Positions 1 to 7,863 of a DNA stretch of 64,000 bases are shown here, in pieces (the stretch's first letter is position 1; each line of letters starts with the position of its first letter). The DNA is taken from assembly GCA_009910795.1 (NCBI GenBank), contig VMEE01000019.1:62001-126000 (forward strand). The letters run 5' to 3'. A program made the translations under genes and the position numbers. Source of the stretch: Dehalobacter sp. CP (GTDB taxonomy: Bacteria; Bacillota_B; Desulfitobacteriia; Desulfitobacteriales; Syntrophobotulaceae). The notes beneath the pieces were generated by a model. The model saw nothing but the letters and a program-made list of their open reading frames with translations. It did no database searches and was not told the origin of the DNA.

Positions 1-176
1 TACATCAACGCATCCGTAGGGCATGTTAAAGCAACAAGTACAGCATATTCCTGTTTGGAGGAATATCCGTCGTACTAGCAATTGTTTTGGCACGCTTGTT
101 AGGTTTCATCACTGTAGGAAAAACAAAAAAATTAGTACTAAACAAGCTTGAAAAGAGGTGGAAAAGAAGTGAGTGA
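1..176 (+). pseudogene. rdhB: rdhB remnant, 5'-truncated by window and frameshifted
   Basis: The first codons read [15 protein letters not shown], the conserved loop of the small membrane anchor RdhB seen intact at 5858, 7864, 10967 and 16650. Compared with those copies one A is missing at about position 45 (GCA-TATTCC instead of GCAATATTCC). The original frame therefore stops at 76-78, while the rest of the last transmembrane helix continues in the neighbouring frame to a TGA at 174-176. The upstream part lies outside the window. The gene should no longer make a full anchor protein, and the adjoining rdhA is also destroyed. A sequencing error could explain the frameshift alone but not the rdhA loss. 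Confidence 0.85.
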
Positions 177-315
177 CGGACCAAAGATGAATCGAAGGAA
201 GCCGGCGTTGACAACGACAGTCTTGGGAGCCGTTGGCGTACTGAAGGCCCCTGGTAAGGTTGCAAGTGCGGCAAGCAGCAGTGTGCAATATGCTCCAGCT
301 GTCAAGGTCGGGTAG
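169..315 (+). pseudogene. rdhA: rdhA remnant (Tat signal region only)
   Basis: A GTG at 169 after a GAAAAGAAGT stretch opens a 48-codon frame with twin arginines (MNRRKPA) and the hydrophobic/cleavage segment seen in the CprA-type proteins downstream (VLKAPGKVASAA, then QYAPA). The intact homologues continue here with a K-G-Q-W-S-K-L motif, but this frame diverges and stops at 313-315. Nothing of the corrinoid or iron-sulfur domains remains before the next operon starts at 411. The arginine motif itself is degraded (RRKPAL rather than RRxFLK). This is the stump of a sixth rdhBA unit, presumably removed by deletion. Confidence 0.85.
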
Positions 316-410
316 TATTTCCTTCGGACGGCGAAAATCTCCACCCTTCCTTAACGATCAATATATATCACGATTAATTAATGAATTTATTATACGAGGA
401 GAAAAAAGAT

Positions 411-1913
411 ATGGAAAGAAGAGATTTCTTTAAGCTCGCGGGGATAGCGGCGGTAGCGACAGGTGCGGCTTCTGCTGGGGTTGTCGGCTATTTGAACGGC
501 GCTGACCCATCTACCAACACTGGTTGGGAAAAGGAAAGCGTTACTCCTGGTGAACTCTTTGACCGCACCCCGTTTGAAACGGATCAGCTCCCTTTCAATA
601 AAGTAGGAACACCAAAACGCGTGGAGATGTACGCAGAAACGCAGCTCCGCCGGTCAACCCTAAGCAAGGCTTTTGACGTACCTCAGGGAATGCCCTTCAA
701 TGCTTATCTCAAGTCGGTGGTAGATGTAAACAATCTGGCGAATACGCCCTTAAGTATTATTAAAGATAAGGATTTGGCCGCATTCTATCAGGGTGTCCTT
801 AATCGGTACGGTTGGAACTATTTTGCGGAAGATTTGAGGCATATCCTGGAAGTTCAGCCGAGATTCGCCCGGATCAACGCTGAGACAGCTTTCGATTTTG
901 CCATAGCCAACGCTTACGAATGGGCGCAGAGCGTCCATATGGGTTACCATGTTTCCAGGGTTTCTTCCAAGGATAGCGATTTTCAAGGCGTAGCCAAAAA
1001 AAGGTACGAGATTAAAGATCCCAAAGAAATGAGCAGGCTCATCAAAAAAATCGGAACCTTATTTGGCTCACCGATCGTGCGCATTGTCAAACTCAATCCC
1101 GAATGGAGCTATGAACGGGCCCCTGACAGTATCCGTGGTTATACTCGCGGAGAGCCCGTAAATATACCGGAGCATTGGAAATACGGTATCATTATGGGCC
1201 AACCCCTTTCGTGGGAGACGCTCGGCGGAGCCCCTTCCTATTTTCATACTCTGGAAGCTTATGGTAATTCCAGTATTTACGCCGCCAGAATGTCGGATTT
1301 TGTAAAAAGGCTCGGTTATCCTGCCAGGGAAAACTCCCCCCACGCTCGTTATGAGTTCATCATGCCGCCGCATATGGTGGCTGCAGGAGTAGGAGAGCAG
1401 GGACGAAATGGACTCGTCATAACACCGGAATTCGGGCCAAATTTCCGTCCGAGTATGGTCGTAACTGACTTGCCATTAGAGCCCGACAAGCCGATCAACA
1501 TCGGTGTGCGAAATTTCTGTATGAACTGTAAGATCTGTGCTGAGCAGTGCCCAAGCCGCTCTATTTCCCTCGACGGACCCAAGGAGATTGGTGGCCGTGG
1601 TTATGACGGATGGCAGATCAATGCAGCGCAATGCCATAATTTCTGGCTGGAAGTTCCCAACGGAGGTTGCCGTGTCTGTATTGCGGTGTGCCCATTCTCC
1701 AAAAAATCCAATTGGTTGCATACCACTGCCAGAGATATTGCGATACGCGACCGTACCGGTTTAACAGCCAAGGGCCTTACATGGATGGAGAGGGCTTTCT
1801 ATGGGGAGAATACGCCGGAACATTATCATTATGAGGAAGGCTCACGTCAATATGGCCTCGTCGGCGAAAAACCGTGGTTCTTTGAGTCTAAAGATTTCTT
1901 AAAAGAAAGTTAG
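411..1913 (+). CDS. rdhA: reductive dehalogenase catalytic subunit RdhA (non-CprA clade)
   Basis: 500-residue corrinoid/iron-sulfur reductive dehalogenase, terminal reductase of organohalide respiration, exported by Tat. The start is ATG 411, preceded by GAGGAG at 396-401, rather than an in-frame ATG at 381 without a ribosome binding site. It begins MERRDFFKLAG, a Tat RRxFxK motif followed by a hydrophobic stretch. The C-terminal third has two cluster motifs, CMNCKICAEQCP (CX2CX2CX3CP) and a second CX11CX2CX3CP ending in CRVCIAVCPF. The motifs GVGEQGRNGLVITPEFG and VVTDLPLEPDKP are typical of the family. It differs clearly from the five CprA-like paralogues downstream and is followed by rdhB and rdhC, the order seen in pceABC-type operons. 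Substrate cannot be told from sequence. Confidence 0.93.
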   Translation: MERRDFFKLAGIAAVATGAASAGVVGYLNGADPSTNTGWEKESVTPGELFDRTPFETDQLPFNKVGTPKRVEMYAETQLRRSTLSKAFDVPQGMPFNAYLKSVVDVNNLANTPLSIIKDKDLAAFYQGVLNRYGWNYFAEDLRHILEVQPRFARINAETAFDFAIANAYEWAQSVHMGYHVSRVSSKDSDFQGVAKKRYEIKDPKEMSRLIKKIGTLFGSPIVRIVKLNPEWSYERAPDSIRGYTRGEPVNIPEHWKYGIIMGQPLSWETLGGAPSYFHTLEAYGNSSIYAARMSDFVKRLGYPARENSPHARYEFIMPPHMVAAGVGEQGRNGLVITPEFGPNFRPSMVVTDLPLEPDKPINIGVRNFCMNCKICAEQCPSRSISLDGPKEIGGRGYDGWQINAAQCHNFWLEVPNGGCRVCIAVCPFSKKSNWLHTTARDIAIRDRTGLTAKGLTWMERAFYGENTPEHYHYEEGSRQYGLVGEKPWFFESKDFLKES

Positions 1914-1929
1914 AGAAGGAGGTAAGGAA

Positions 1930-2253
1930 ATGTTCGAACTTATTATTAACAGTTTGGTTATAATTAGCCTTCTGATAGCAATCTACGCCTTGTTTAATTA
2001 TCAAAAAGAAAAGGGCGAAAAACTCGCTTGGTGGAAATGGACGCTGTCCATCCTATGGCTGCTTGCCGTACTGATTGTTTTTGCTTTTATTGGAACAGCG
2101 ATCGGTGAGGGGTCGCCCCAGGTGGCCTTGCGTGGCGGCATTACATTCCTGGTTTTGTTAGCAATCAGCGGTGTCGTATTTTTCCGGTTCTTTTTTGTGG
2201 GTATAAAAAGAGAACAAAGAATTAATGAACCAGTCGAACAGGACGTTAATTAA
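1930..2253 (+). CDS. rdhB: reductive dehalogenase membrane anchor RdhB
   Basis: 107-residue integral membrane protein with three predicted helices (about aa 5-22, 36-57, 70-91) and an acidic extracytoplasmic loop around GEGSPQVA, matching the small RdhB anchors that tether the exported RdhA to the outer face of the membrane. It starts 16 bp after rdhA behind a strong AAGGAGGTAAGG site, so it is co-translated with the upstream rdhA. It shares little with the four CprB-type anchors downstream, which supports an independent origin of this operon. Confidence 0.85.
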   Translation: MFELIINSLVIISLLIAIYALFNYQKEKGEKLAWWKWTLSILWLLAVLIVFAFIGTAIGEGSPQVALRGGITFLVLLAISGVVFFRFFFVGIKREQRINEPVEQDVN

Positions 2254-2298
2254 AAAATCTAATAATTTTAATGGACCCCCACGGAGGTATTTTGGGGA

Positions 2299-3498
2299 AT
2301 GCAAAGAAAGTGGATCATTACAGGTGTGGCTATCATCTTTCTGATTGGGGGCTATATCTATGGAATCAGCCAACAGAAAATGGATGAGAAAGTTATAGCC
2401 GGCCTGTACAAAAAATTAATTCCGGAAGCAGCAAAGTTTGAGCCGATGAGCGACAGAACGGCCCAAGCGTTTGATGCAACCGGTAAACTCATGGCTTATG
2501 TCGGTCTTAGTTCCCATAATGGCTATGGTGGTCCGATGTTGGTCGGCACCATCGTTGATCCTTCGGGTAAATTGAGGGAACCGGTAATTTTAGAGAACAA
2601 TGAGACTCCCTCTTTCCTGATGCGTCTAGCTGCTGGCGGGTACTATAAACAATATATGGATTTACCCGTCAACAGCATCTTGATGTTAAATCAGGACTTA
2701 GATGCCATTACCGGCGCAACTTTGGCCAGCCGTGCTGTGAGCGACAGCGTAAGGGAGAATGCGCACAGTATAGCCCGCGTAGCGTTTCATCAGAATCCGG
2801 AACAGCCTGTGGTCCAGTGGCAATTTGGTATGAAAGAAATGATGGCTATCTTGCTGTTTACGATGAGTTTTGTTATTTACAAGGTCAAAAAACTTCAGAA
2901 GTATCGCTTGATATTCTTAGGAGCCAGTACTATTATTCTCGGATTTTGGCTGAACAGATCGCTGTCTGTTGCCCAGTTCTCTTCGTTGTTTTTAGGATAT
3001 TTGCCTTCACCCAAAACGAATTTGTTATTTTATATCGTTCTGGCAGGTGTTATCGCACCCATTCTTTTTTCCGGCAAAAATATATATTGCCTCTATGTTT
3101 GTCCGTTTTGCGGGATACAAGAAGCGGCTTACAAAATAAGCGGTAAAAACATACCGCTCCGAAAAGCGCGAATTTGGCTGGTCAGGTTACGCAATCTGTT
3201 ATTATTTGCGGTCCTGATGGGAGCGGTGATAACCGCCAAGGCCAACGCAATAACTTATGAGCCGTTTGGGGTCGCCTTTGGACTGGATTTAAGAGCGGAA
3301 AGCTATTTGTGGTATATCCTTTTCGCAGCGCTTATATCTGCTTTTTTGTTCCGAAAATTGTGGTGCGTGGGATTCTGTCCAGCCGGTGCTTTTTTGGATA
3401 TACTCGAGGATTTGGCCAAAGCTATTCGAAAGAAATGCTGCAAAATTAAAGAAAAAGATGTATTAGACAAGCAGGAGAAGTCTGCTTTGATAAAGTGA
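2299..3498 (+). CDS. rdhC: RdhC-like membrane flavoprotein / polyferredoxin (NosR/NirI family)
   Basis: 399 residues. An N-terminal helix (about aa 6-22) is followed by an extracytoplasmic FMN-binding domain whose motif DAITGAT (Thr141) is the covalent flavinylation site used by ApbE in this family. Several transmembrane helices follow (about aa 180-350), with two cytoplasmic CX3CP motifs, CLYVCPFCG and CVGFCPAG. RdhC proteins are proposed to pass electrons from the quinone pool toward RdhA or to help its maturation; their role is not settled. It lies 45 bp after rdhB behind GGAGG at 2282-2286. An ApbE that could modify it is encoded at 19006, inside the Tat operon. No trigger-factor gene rdhT follows. 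Confidence 0.87.
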   Translation: MQRKWIITGVAIIFLIGGYIYGISQQKMDEKVIAGLYKKLIPEAAKFEPMSDRTAQAFDATGKLMAYVGLSSHNGYGGPMLVGTIVDPSGKLREPVILENNETPSFLMRLAAGGYYKQYMDLPVNSILMLNQDLDAITGATLASRAVSDSVRENAHSIARVAFHQNPEQPVVQWQFGMKEMMAILLFTMSFVIYKVKKLQKYRLIFLGASTIILGFWLNRSLSVAQFSSLFLGYLPSPKTNLLFYIVLAGVIAPILFSGKNIYCLYVCPFCGIQEAAYKISGKNIPLRKARIWLVRLRNLLLFAVLMGAVITAKANAITYEPFGVAFGLDLRAESYLWYILFAALISAFLFRKLWCVGFCPAGAFLDILEDLAKAIRKKCCKIKEKDVLDKQEKSALIK

Positions 3499-3577
3499 AG
3501 CTGCTTAATTTCTATAGTCTCACTACCTGGATATTAAGGCTTAACGATACGCCTCTTAAGGCGGTGGGTTAGATTAC

Positions 3578-3607
3578 ATAATCCCCTGCTTGAAGGGGTT
3601 ATTTTTT
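3578..3607 (+). terminator. intrinsic terminator of the rdhABC operon
   Basis: ATAATCCCC pairs with GGGGTTAT (one G-U pair) across a short loop and is followed by six T residues, 80 bp after the rdhC stop codon. Confidence 0.75.
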
Positions 3608-3985
3608 ATATGTTCTTATTTTTCGGCATATTACTTGAAACCATAATTTTTCAATCTTAAGTATAGCAGCGGACCTTCAAAAATCCTCCAGAACCGCAAA
3701 GGGCTATTAGAATCCTTATTATATAGATAAAGTGCCAAGTATTCTACAAATCGCAACGCTTATAAGACGGATGCAATCAAATTATAATCCCCAATTAATT
3801 TAGATATTTTAGTGTTTGTTAATATTTGTGTGAATTATTTTATCAATATAAATACATTCTATGATTAAGACTGTATTTTTCAAACGGCACTTCAATATAA
3901 CCTCTTTCAACATGGTGTAGTTATATTAAAAAGACAGTAATCTTATGAACAGTAATAAAGTGTACAAAATTTCTTATTATAATTA
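3608..3985. other. AT-rich intergenic region without recognisable gene
   Basis: About 380 bp between the rdhABC terminator and the promoter of the first CprK-like gene. No open frame with a ribosome binding site was found. The only structure noticed is an inverted repeat, AATATAAC at 3894-3901 and GTTATATT at 3920-3927, with an 18-bp spacer. Confidence 0.5.
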
Positions 3986-4026
3986 TTAACGCACGCTAAT
4001 AATGTTAATTCCTTATCTGGTATAAG
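3986..4026 (+). promoter_or_regulatory. dehalobox-like operator plus -10 box for the 4113 regulator
   Basis: TTAACGCACGCTAA (3986-3999) has the TTARY-N4-RYTAA layout of CprK dehaloboxes. Its centre lies 28.5 bp upstream of a -10-like TATAAG (4021-4026), which places it near -41 as in class II CRP/FNR-activated promoters. The same spacing recurs before the rdhB genes at 5858 and 7864, suggesting the regulator is controlled by a CprK-type protein, possibly itself. Confidence 0.62.
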
Positions 4027-4112
4027 CTATGATTAAATTAGTGTATGCAAACATTATCCTAACTCGACATAAATTTTTTGGCATGATTAAATTTTTGAAG
4101 GGGTGAATGATT

Positions 4113-4802
4113 ATGAAGGAAACTCTTAAAGAGCAACTTATTCCAGATTCTTTTCATCCTATAGAAAGATTGCAGAATTTTGTCCATATGGGGGTAGTCC
4201 GTAATTATCAAAAAGGGGAAACCATTGTATTGCCTGGAGAAACGATAAATAGAATAATATATGTGCTTTCCGGCAAACTCACAGTAAATTTTCTTAATGA
4301 TGACGGAAGGCAAAAATTAATGTACAAAGCCGGTAAATATTCCATCGTTGATCGACTATTTCCGTTAGAGAATTGTTTTGTTCATGTTATTTCAGAAGAA
4401 AAAAGTAAAATTTGTTTTTTTACCAAAGAGCAGCTTTTTATGATCCTTAAACAGGATGATGAAATACTTAATGAATTTATTGTGAATTATTCATCAAAAT
4501 GTTTTCATTTTATGAATGGATCAAAGGAGATGGCACTTTACAATCCATCCGTTCGCGTTTTGCGATTGCTTCATGAATTATGCATTACTGAAGGTAAAGT
4601 AGTTGATGATAACGTCTATGAAATAGATGTCAAATTATCTCAAAGGGCTATTTCAGAAATAACGGGTGTTCATTTTGTCACCATTTGCAGAGTATTTAGC
4701 TGGTTAAAAAAAGAAAATATTTTGCATAAAACAACAAGTAAAATTATTATTAATGATTTAGAGAGGCTTAAAGAAATAATCAATGAGAACAGCAAAAACT
4801 AA
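4113..4802 (+). CDS. CprK-like CRP/FNR transcriptional activator
   Basis: 229-residue Crp/Fnr-family regulator, closely similar in layout to Desulfitobacterium CprK, which binds an ortho-chlorophenol and activates dehalogenase promoters. It has an N-terminal cyclic-nucleotide-binding-type beta barrel (about aa 15-130, with KGETIVLPGETINRIIYVLSG), a long dimerisation helix and a C-terminal winged helix with ISEITGVHFVTICRVFSWLKK as recognition segment. ATG 4113 is preferred over ATG 4107 because GAAGGGG at 4098-4103 is then nine bases away. It is a close paralogue of the next gene (4962) and is preceded by a dehalobox-like site. Its effector is probably a halogenated compound, by family analogy only. 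Confidence 0.88.
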   Translation: MKETLKEQLIPDSFHPIERLQNFVHMGVVRNYQKGETIVLPGETINRIIYVLSGKLTVNFLNDDGRQKLMYKAGKYSIVDRLFPLENCFVHVISEEKSKICFFTKEQLFMILKQDDEILNEFIVNYSSKCFHFMNGSKEMALYNPSVRVLRLLHELCITEGKVVDDNVYEIDVKLSQRAISEITGVHFVTICRVFSWLKKENILHKTTSKIIINDLERLKEIINENSKN

Positions 4803-4824
4803 ACACCGGCAGCGGTGTTTTTTT
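4801..4824 (+). terminator. intrinsic terminator after the 4113 regulator
   Basis: AAACACCG and CGGTGTTT form an 8-bp stem with a 4-base loop followed directly by T residues. The stem starts inside the stop codon of the regulator. Confidence 0.85.
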
Positions 4825-4843
4825 AATATTAAAACGTAAGAAC

Positions 4844-4857
4844 TTAGTATAGATTAA
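4844..4857 (+). promoter_or_regulatory. dehalobox-like site, upstream copy
   Basis: TTAGTATAGATTAA matches TTARY-N4-RYTAA. It is the first of two such sites before the regulator at 4962; no good -10 box lies at the expected distance, so it may be an auxiliary site. Confidence 0.5.
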
Positions 4858-4881
4858 TTTTTTTATGACTTCAGTCAGATC

Positions 4882-4920
4882 TTAGCCTATGCTAAAAAAG
4901 GTTATTAAAGAAATTATTAG
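4882..4920 (+). promoter_or_regulatory. dehalobox-like site with perfect half-sites, and possible -10 box
   Basis: TTAGCCTATGCTAA (4882-4895) has perfect inverted half-sites TTAGC and GCTAA. A weak -10 candidate TATTAG follows at 4915-4920, two bases closer than in the other promoters of this island. It lies 42 bp before the ribosome binding site region of the 4962 regulator. Confidence 0.5.
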
Positions 4921-4961
4921 AATTTGTTTTGGGAACTCTTTTGCGGGGAGGGGGACAAAAA

Positions 4962-5663
4962 ATGGAAAGGGTAATAAGCAACCACTATAGTATTTTGCCC
5001 GGTAATTTTTATCCGATTTTGAAACTATGTAATTATACGCATTTGGGGGTCATACGTAATTATCGCAAAGGAGATACGATTGTTTTGCCTGGAGAGATCA
5101 TCAATAAAGTTGTCTTTGTGCTTTCGGGAAAATTGGGTATTAGCTTTATGAATGATGATGGAAGGCAAAAGTTTATGTTTTACGCTGATCCTTTTACTTT
5201 TGCGGATCGATTATTTGCCATTGAGGAATGTTTTGTTCATGTTGTTTCAGAGGAAAGGAGTACGGTTTGCTTCTTCGATAAAGAACAACTTCTTAGTATA
5301 TTCCAACAGGATAAAGAAGTTCTTATTGAATTTATTACCTGTTATGCATCCAAATGCACTTATTTTATGCGTGAATCTAAAGAAATGGCAATTTATAAAC
5401 CATCGGTCCGGGTGTTAAGGTTGCTTTATGAACTCTGCCGTCAGAAGGGAAAAGAAGTTGACCAGGTTGACCATGTTTATGAGATTGATGAAAGAGTATC
5501 GCAGAAGGCGATATCTGAAATAACCGGTGTTCATTTTGTGACAATCTGCAAACTATTTCGCTATTTGAAAAAAGAGAATATTCTGAAGAAAAATTCAGGT
5601 AAGATCATCATTTATGATTTGCCTCGGTTACAAAATTTGATTGAAGAGTGGATGAAAACTTAA
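4962..5663 (+). CDS. CprK-like CRP/FNR transcriptional activator
   Basis: 233-residue paralogue of the 4113 protein, alignable over its whole length (shared VIRNYRKGDTIVLPGEIINK-type barrel segment, ESKEMAIYKPSVRVLRLLYEL helix, ISEITGVHFVTICKLFRYLKK recognition region). ATG 4962 follows GGGGAGGGGG at 4945-4954; a TTG at 4929 in frame lacks a site. It is the last regulator before the rdhBA operons at 5858 and 7864, whose operators belong to the same TTA-N8-TAA class as the sites before both regulators. Tandem CprK paralogues next to rdh operons are usual in Dehalobacter and Desulfitobacterium, each presumably with its own halogenated effector. Confidence 0.88.
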   Translation: MERVISNHYSILPGNFYPILKLCNYTHLGVIRNYRKGDTIVLPGEIINKVVFVLSGKLGISFMNDDGRQKFMFYADPFTFADRLFAIEECFVHVVSEERSTVCFFDKEQLLSIFQQDKEVLIEFITCYASKCTYFMRESKEMAIYKPSVRVLRLLYELCRQKGKEVDQVDHVYEIDERVSQKAISEITGVHFVTICKLFRYLKKENILKKNSGKIIIYDLPRLQNLIEEWMKT

Positions 5664-5690
5664 ACACAGCCGAAAGATCACATTTTAGAC

Positions 5691-5722
5691 TGTCGACAAA
5701 GTGATTGTCGGCATTTTTTTTT
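5691..5722 (+). terminator. intrinsic terminator after the 4962 regulator
   Basis: TGTCGACAA pairs with TTGTCGGCA (one G-U pair) around a 5-base loop, followed by nine T residues. Confidence 0.88.
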
Positions 5723-5765
5723 ATTTATACCATTATAAAAAAAATAAATTGTGATAGAAAAATTC

Positions 5766-5806
5766 TTATACTAGACTAAGTCTGGTTTTGTTAAATTTAA
5801 TACAAT
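5766..5806 (+). promoter_or_regulatory. dehalobox-like operator and TACAAT -10 box of the 5858 rdhBA operon
   Basis: TTATACTAGACTAA (5766-5779; flanking C and G extend the symmetry) is centred 28.5 bp upstream of TACAAT (5801-5806). The same TACAAT box and near-identical spacing are found before the other rdhB genes, and no good -35 box is present, as expected for activator-dependent promoters. Confidence 0.68.
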
Positions 5807-5857
5807 GTTAATTAATCAAGATATTATTAACGAGAAGGTAAAAGGAGGTGTAAAACA

Positions 5858-6166
5858 ATGAGTACTTTTTTAATTTTCTTAGCGGGTGTCCTTTTTTTAG
5901 CCGGTATCCTTTTTATCAAGCCGCGCGCTGCTAAAAATAAAATTTGGCAGACAGTGCTGGTATGGACTCTATTTGTCGTTTGGTATTTCATCACATGGAT
6001 TGGAATTTCGTTTGTCTACATTAATGCCAGCGTAGGGCACGTCAAAGCGACAAGCACCGCAATCTTCTTATTTGGAGGAATTTCCGTGGTGCTGGCTATC
6101 ATCTTAGCGCGTATCTTGGGATTTATCACGATGAAGAAAAAAGTAGACCATACGACACAAGCTTAA
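5858..6166 (+). CDS. rdhB: reductive dehalogenase membrane anchor RdhB (CprB-type)
   Basis: 102-residue membrane protein with three predicted helices (about aa 3-20, 29-53, 65-87) and the family loop [15 protein letters not shown]. It anchors the partner RdhA to the periplasmic-side membrane surface. AAAGGAGGTG at 5841-5850 decides the ATG at 5858. The gene precedes rdhA by 13 bp, the cprB-cprA order of chlorophenol dehalogenase operons, unlike the rdhA-first operon at 411. Confidence 0.9.
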   Translation: MSTFLIFLAGVLFLAGILFIKPRAAKNKIWQTVLVWTLFVVWYFITWIGISFVYINASVGHVKATSTAIFLFGGISVVLAIILARILGFITMKKKVDHTTQA

Positions 6167-6179
6167 AGGAGGAGAACTG

Positions 6180-7601
6180 ATGTCAGAAATTCCGGAAAAA
6201 AATAATAAAAAACCCAATCAGCAAACACGCTTAAGCCGACGGGGTTTTTTGAAGGCAAGTGCAGGGGCCGCTGCAACGGCCCTTGGCGTGGTGGGAGCAA
6301 TTACAAGCTCGCCCGGAGTGGCAAACGCTGTAATTGATCTCGGGTATAGAAACTCATTATATAAACAAATGGATTATACACCAATAAAGGGCCAATGGTC
6401 AAAATTAAAGCCGAAAATGGATTACGGCGGTGCCTCAGTCCATTTTGTAGAACATAATGATCAATGGCTTGGAACATCTCAGATTATTGGAAAAGTAGAG
6501 AGAACGAATGAATCTGACGGTGGATTTCCATATGCAATTCGAGGATTGCTGGGAACGAAGTCCCAATATGGATTTGTTTCGCAGGCGATAAGATATCCTC
6601 TCGGGGATGCCTTGATGCTTCCAACGCAGGAAATAAGCAAACCAAATATTGTAAGTGGTACTCCGAAACCGGAAAAACTTCCGATTCCTGATCCGGAACA
6701 AATGTCTATGCATATCAAAGATCTTGCATATTATTTGAGAGCAGATGAAGTAGGGATCGGGAAGATGCCATCCTATGGCTACTACAAAGCCGTTATGGAT
6801 CCGCCTGAAGGAGCCTATGCTGCCGGCATTGTTACCCTTGAAACCCCTTATGTAGATGTACCTGTTACGGAGTCAATGCCTTACGTTATTTGTGTTGCTG
6901 TGGAACAGCATTGGGAGACTTATGCGGCTTCAACGGGGTATGACGGAATTTCCCTTGAGCAGTCATTCCGCAGTTATCATGCGACAGCCAATATTTCTGT
7001 CGTCATGGCTCAATATATCCGCAACTTAGGCTATCATGCCAGGGCTCATCATTTTGGGAATTATGAAGCAGTTATGGGGCCTTTATTAATTGCGGCGGGT
7101 ATGGGAGAGCTTACCCGTACGGGGGACTGTGTAGCGCATCCAAGAATGGGTTTCAGAAATAAAGTAGCCGCAGTTACGACAGATTTGCCTTTGGTACCGG
7201 ATAAACCCCTTGACTTCGGCATGCTGGATTTCTGCAGGGTATGTAAAAAATGCGCCGAAACCTGCCCGAACCAAGCGATAACCTATGATGTGGATCCTGT
7301 TGAATTTAACGGCTATATGCGCTGGAATACCGATGCCTATAAATGTGCGGCATTCAGAACCGGCAACGAGGAAGGCGTGAACTGCGGTAGATGTGTAAAG
7401 ACCTGTCCATGGAATTCCAAGGAAAAATCCTGGTTCCATGATCTCGGAATATGGATCGGCAGCAAGGGAGAGACAGCTTCATCACTGCTTAAAAATATTG
7501 ATGACATGTTTGGTTACGGAACGGAAGAAATCACCCGATATAAGTGGTGGCTGGAATGGCCGGAAATGTATAAGATCAGAATACCGGCAGATAAGCAATA
7601 A
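6180..7601 (+). CDS. rdhA: reductive dehalogenase catalytic subunit, CprA-like
   Basis: 473 residues. The Tat signal is SRRGFLKASAG at about aa 19-30, with an Ala-rich hydrophobic core ending near ANA. It carries the CprA-family segments [17 protein letters not shown] and [13 protein letters not shown], the corrinoid-domain motif GMGELTRTGDCVAHPRMGF, and the two cluster motifs [12 protein letters not shown] and CX12CX2CX3CP (CGRCVKTCPWNSKEKSWFH). The C terminus is the clade signature [12 protein letters not shown]. CprA-type enzymes reduce aryl halides, often ortho-chlorophenols, with a corrinoid at the active site; the substrate here is unknown. The gene forms a two-gene operon with the rdhB at 5858. 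Confidence 0.93.
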   Translation: MSEIPEKNNKKPNQQTRLSRRGFLKASAGAAATALGVVGAITSSPGVANAVIDLGYRNSLYKQMDYTPIKGQWSKLKPKMDYGGASVHFVEHNDQWLGTSQIIGKVERTNESDGGFPYAIRGLLGTKSQYGFVSQAIRYPLGDALMLPTQEISKPNIVSGTPKPEKLPIPDPEQMSMHIKDLAYYLRADEVGIGKMPSYGYYKAVMDPPEGAYAAGIVTLETPYVDVPVTESMPYVICVAVEQHWETYAASTGYDGISLEQSFRSYHATANISVVMAQYIRNLGYHARAHHFGNYEAVMGPLLIAAGMGELTRTGDCVAHPRMGFRNKVAAVTTDLPLVPDKPLDFGMLDFCRVCKKCAETCPNQAITYDVDPVEFNGYMRWNTDAYKCAAFRTGNEEGVNCGRCVKTCPWNSKEKSWFHDLGIWIGSKGETASSLLKNIDDMFGYGTEEITRYKWWLEWPEMYKIRIPADKQ

Positions 7602-7619
7602 ATACTATTTTCTAAACAG

Positions 7620-7661
7620 GAAGCTGCTGCCAACAAACTTATGTTTGTTGGCAGCAGCTTC
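7620..7661 (+). terminator. intrinsic terminator, perfect 19-bp stem
   Basis: The arm beginning GAAGCTGCTGCCAACAAAC is repeated perfectly in inverse orientation at 7643-7661 around a TTAT loop, 18 bp after the rdhA stop. The stem resembles the terminator at 14179-14214. Confidence 0.88.
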
Positions 7662-7776
7662 TTATATTTTAGGGCCTAGTAAAATACTTAATCTGTTTCG
7701 GCTATAATCTGTCAAGATAAAAGATGACCATCTATGTTAACATTGATAAAAAATATTAGTAGCAACGAAGAAAATA

Positions 7777-7817
7777 TTAACAGCCGATAATGCCCAACAT
7801 TTAATAATGAGTACAAT
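7777..7817 (+). promoter_or_regulatory. dehalobox-like operator and TACAAT -10 box of the 7864 rdhBA operon
   Basis: TTAACAGCCGATAA (7777-7790) is centred 28.5 bp before TACAAT (7812-7817), the same geometry as at 5766-5806. The half-sites are less symmetric than in the other copies. A second TACAAT at 7833-7838 is an alternative -10 box without an operator at the right distance. Confidence 0.55.
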
Positions 7818-7863
7818 GAAGCGTGTAAGAGATACAATTCGTAAGATTAAAGGAGGTGAAAAA

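Noticed and set aside
3499..4112. rdhT (trigger factor) or other rdh accessory gene after rdhC
   Set aside because: The interval has only a terminator, AT-rich spacer and a promoter; no coding potential was found.
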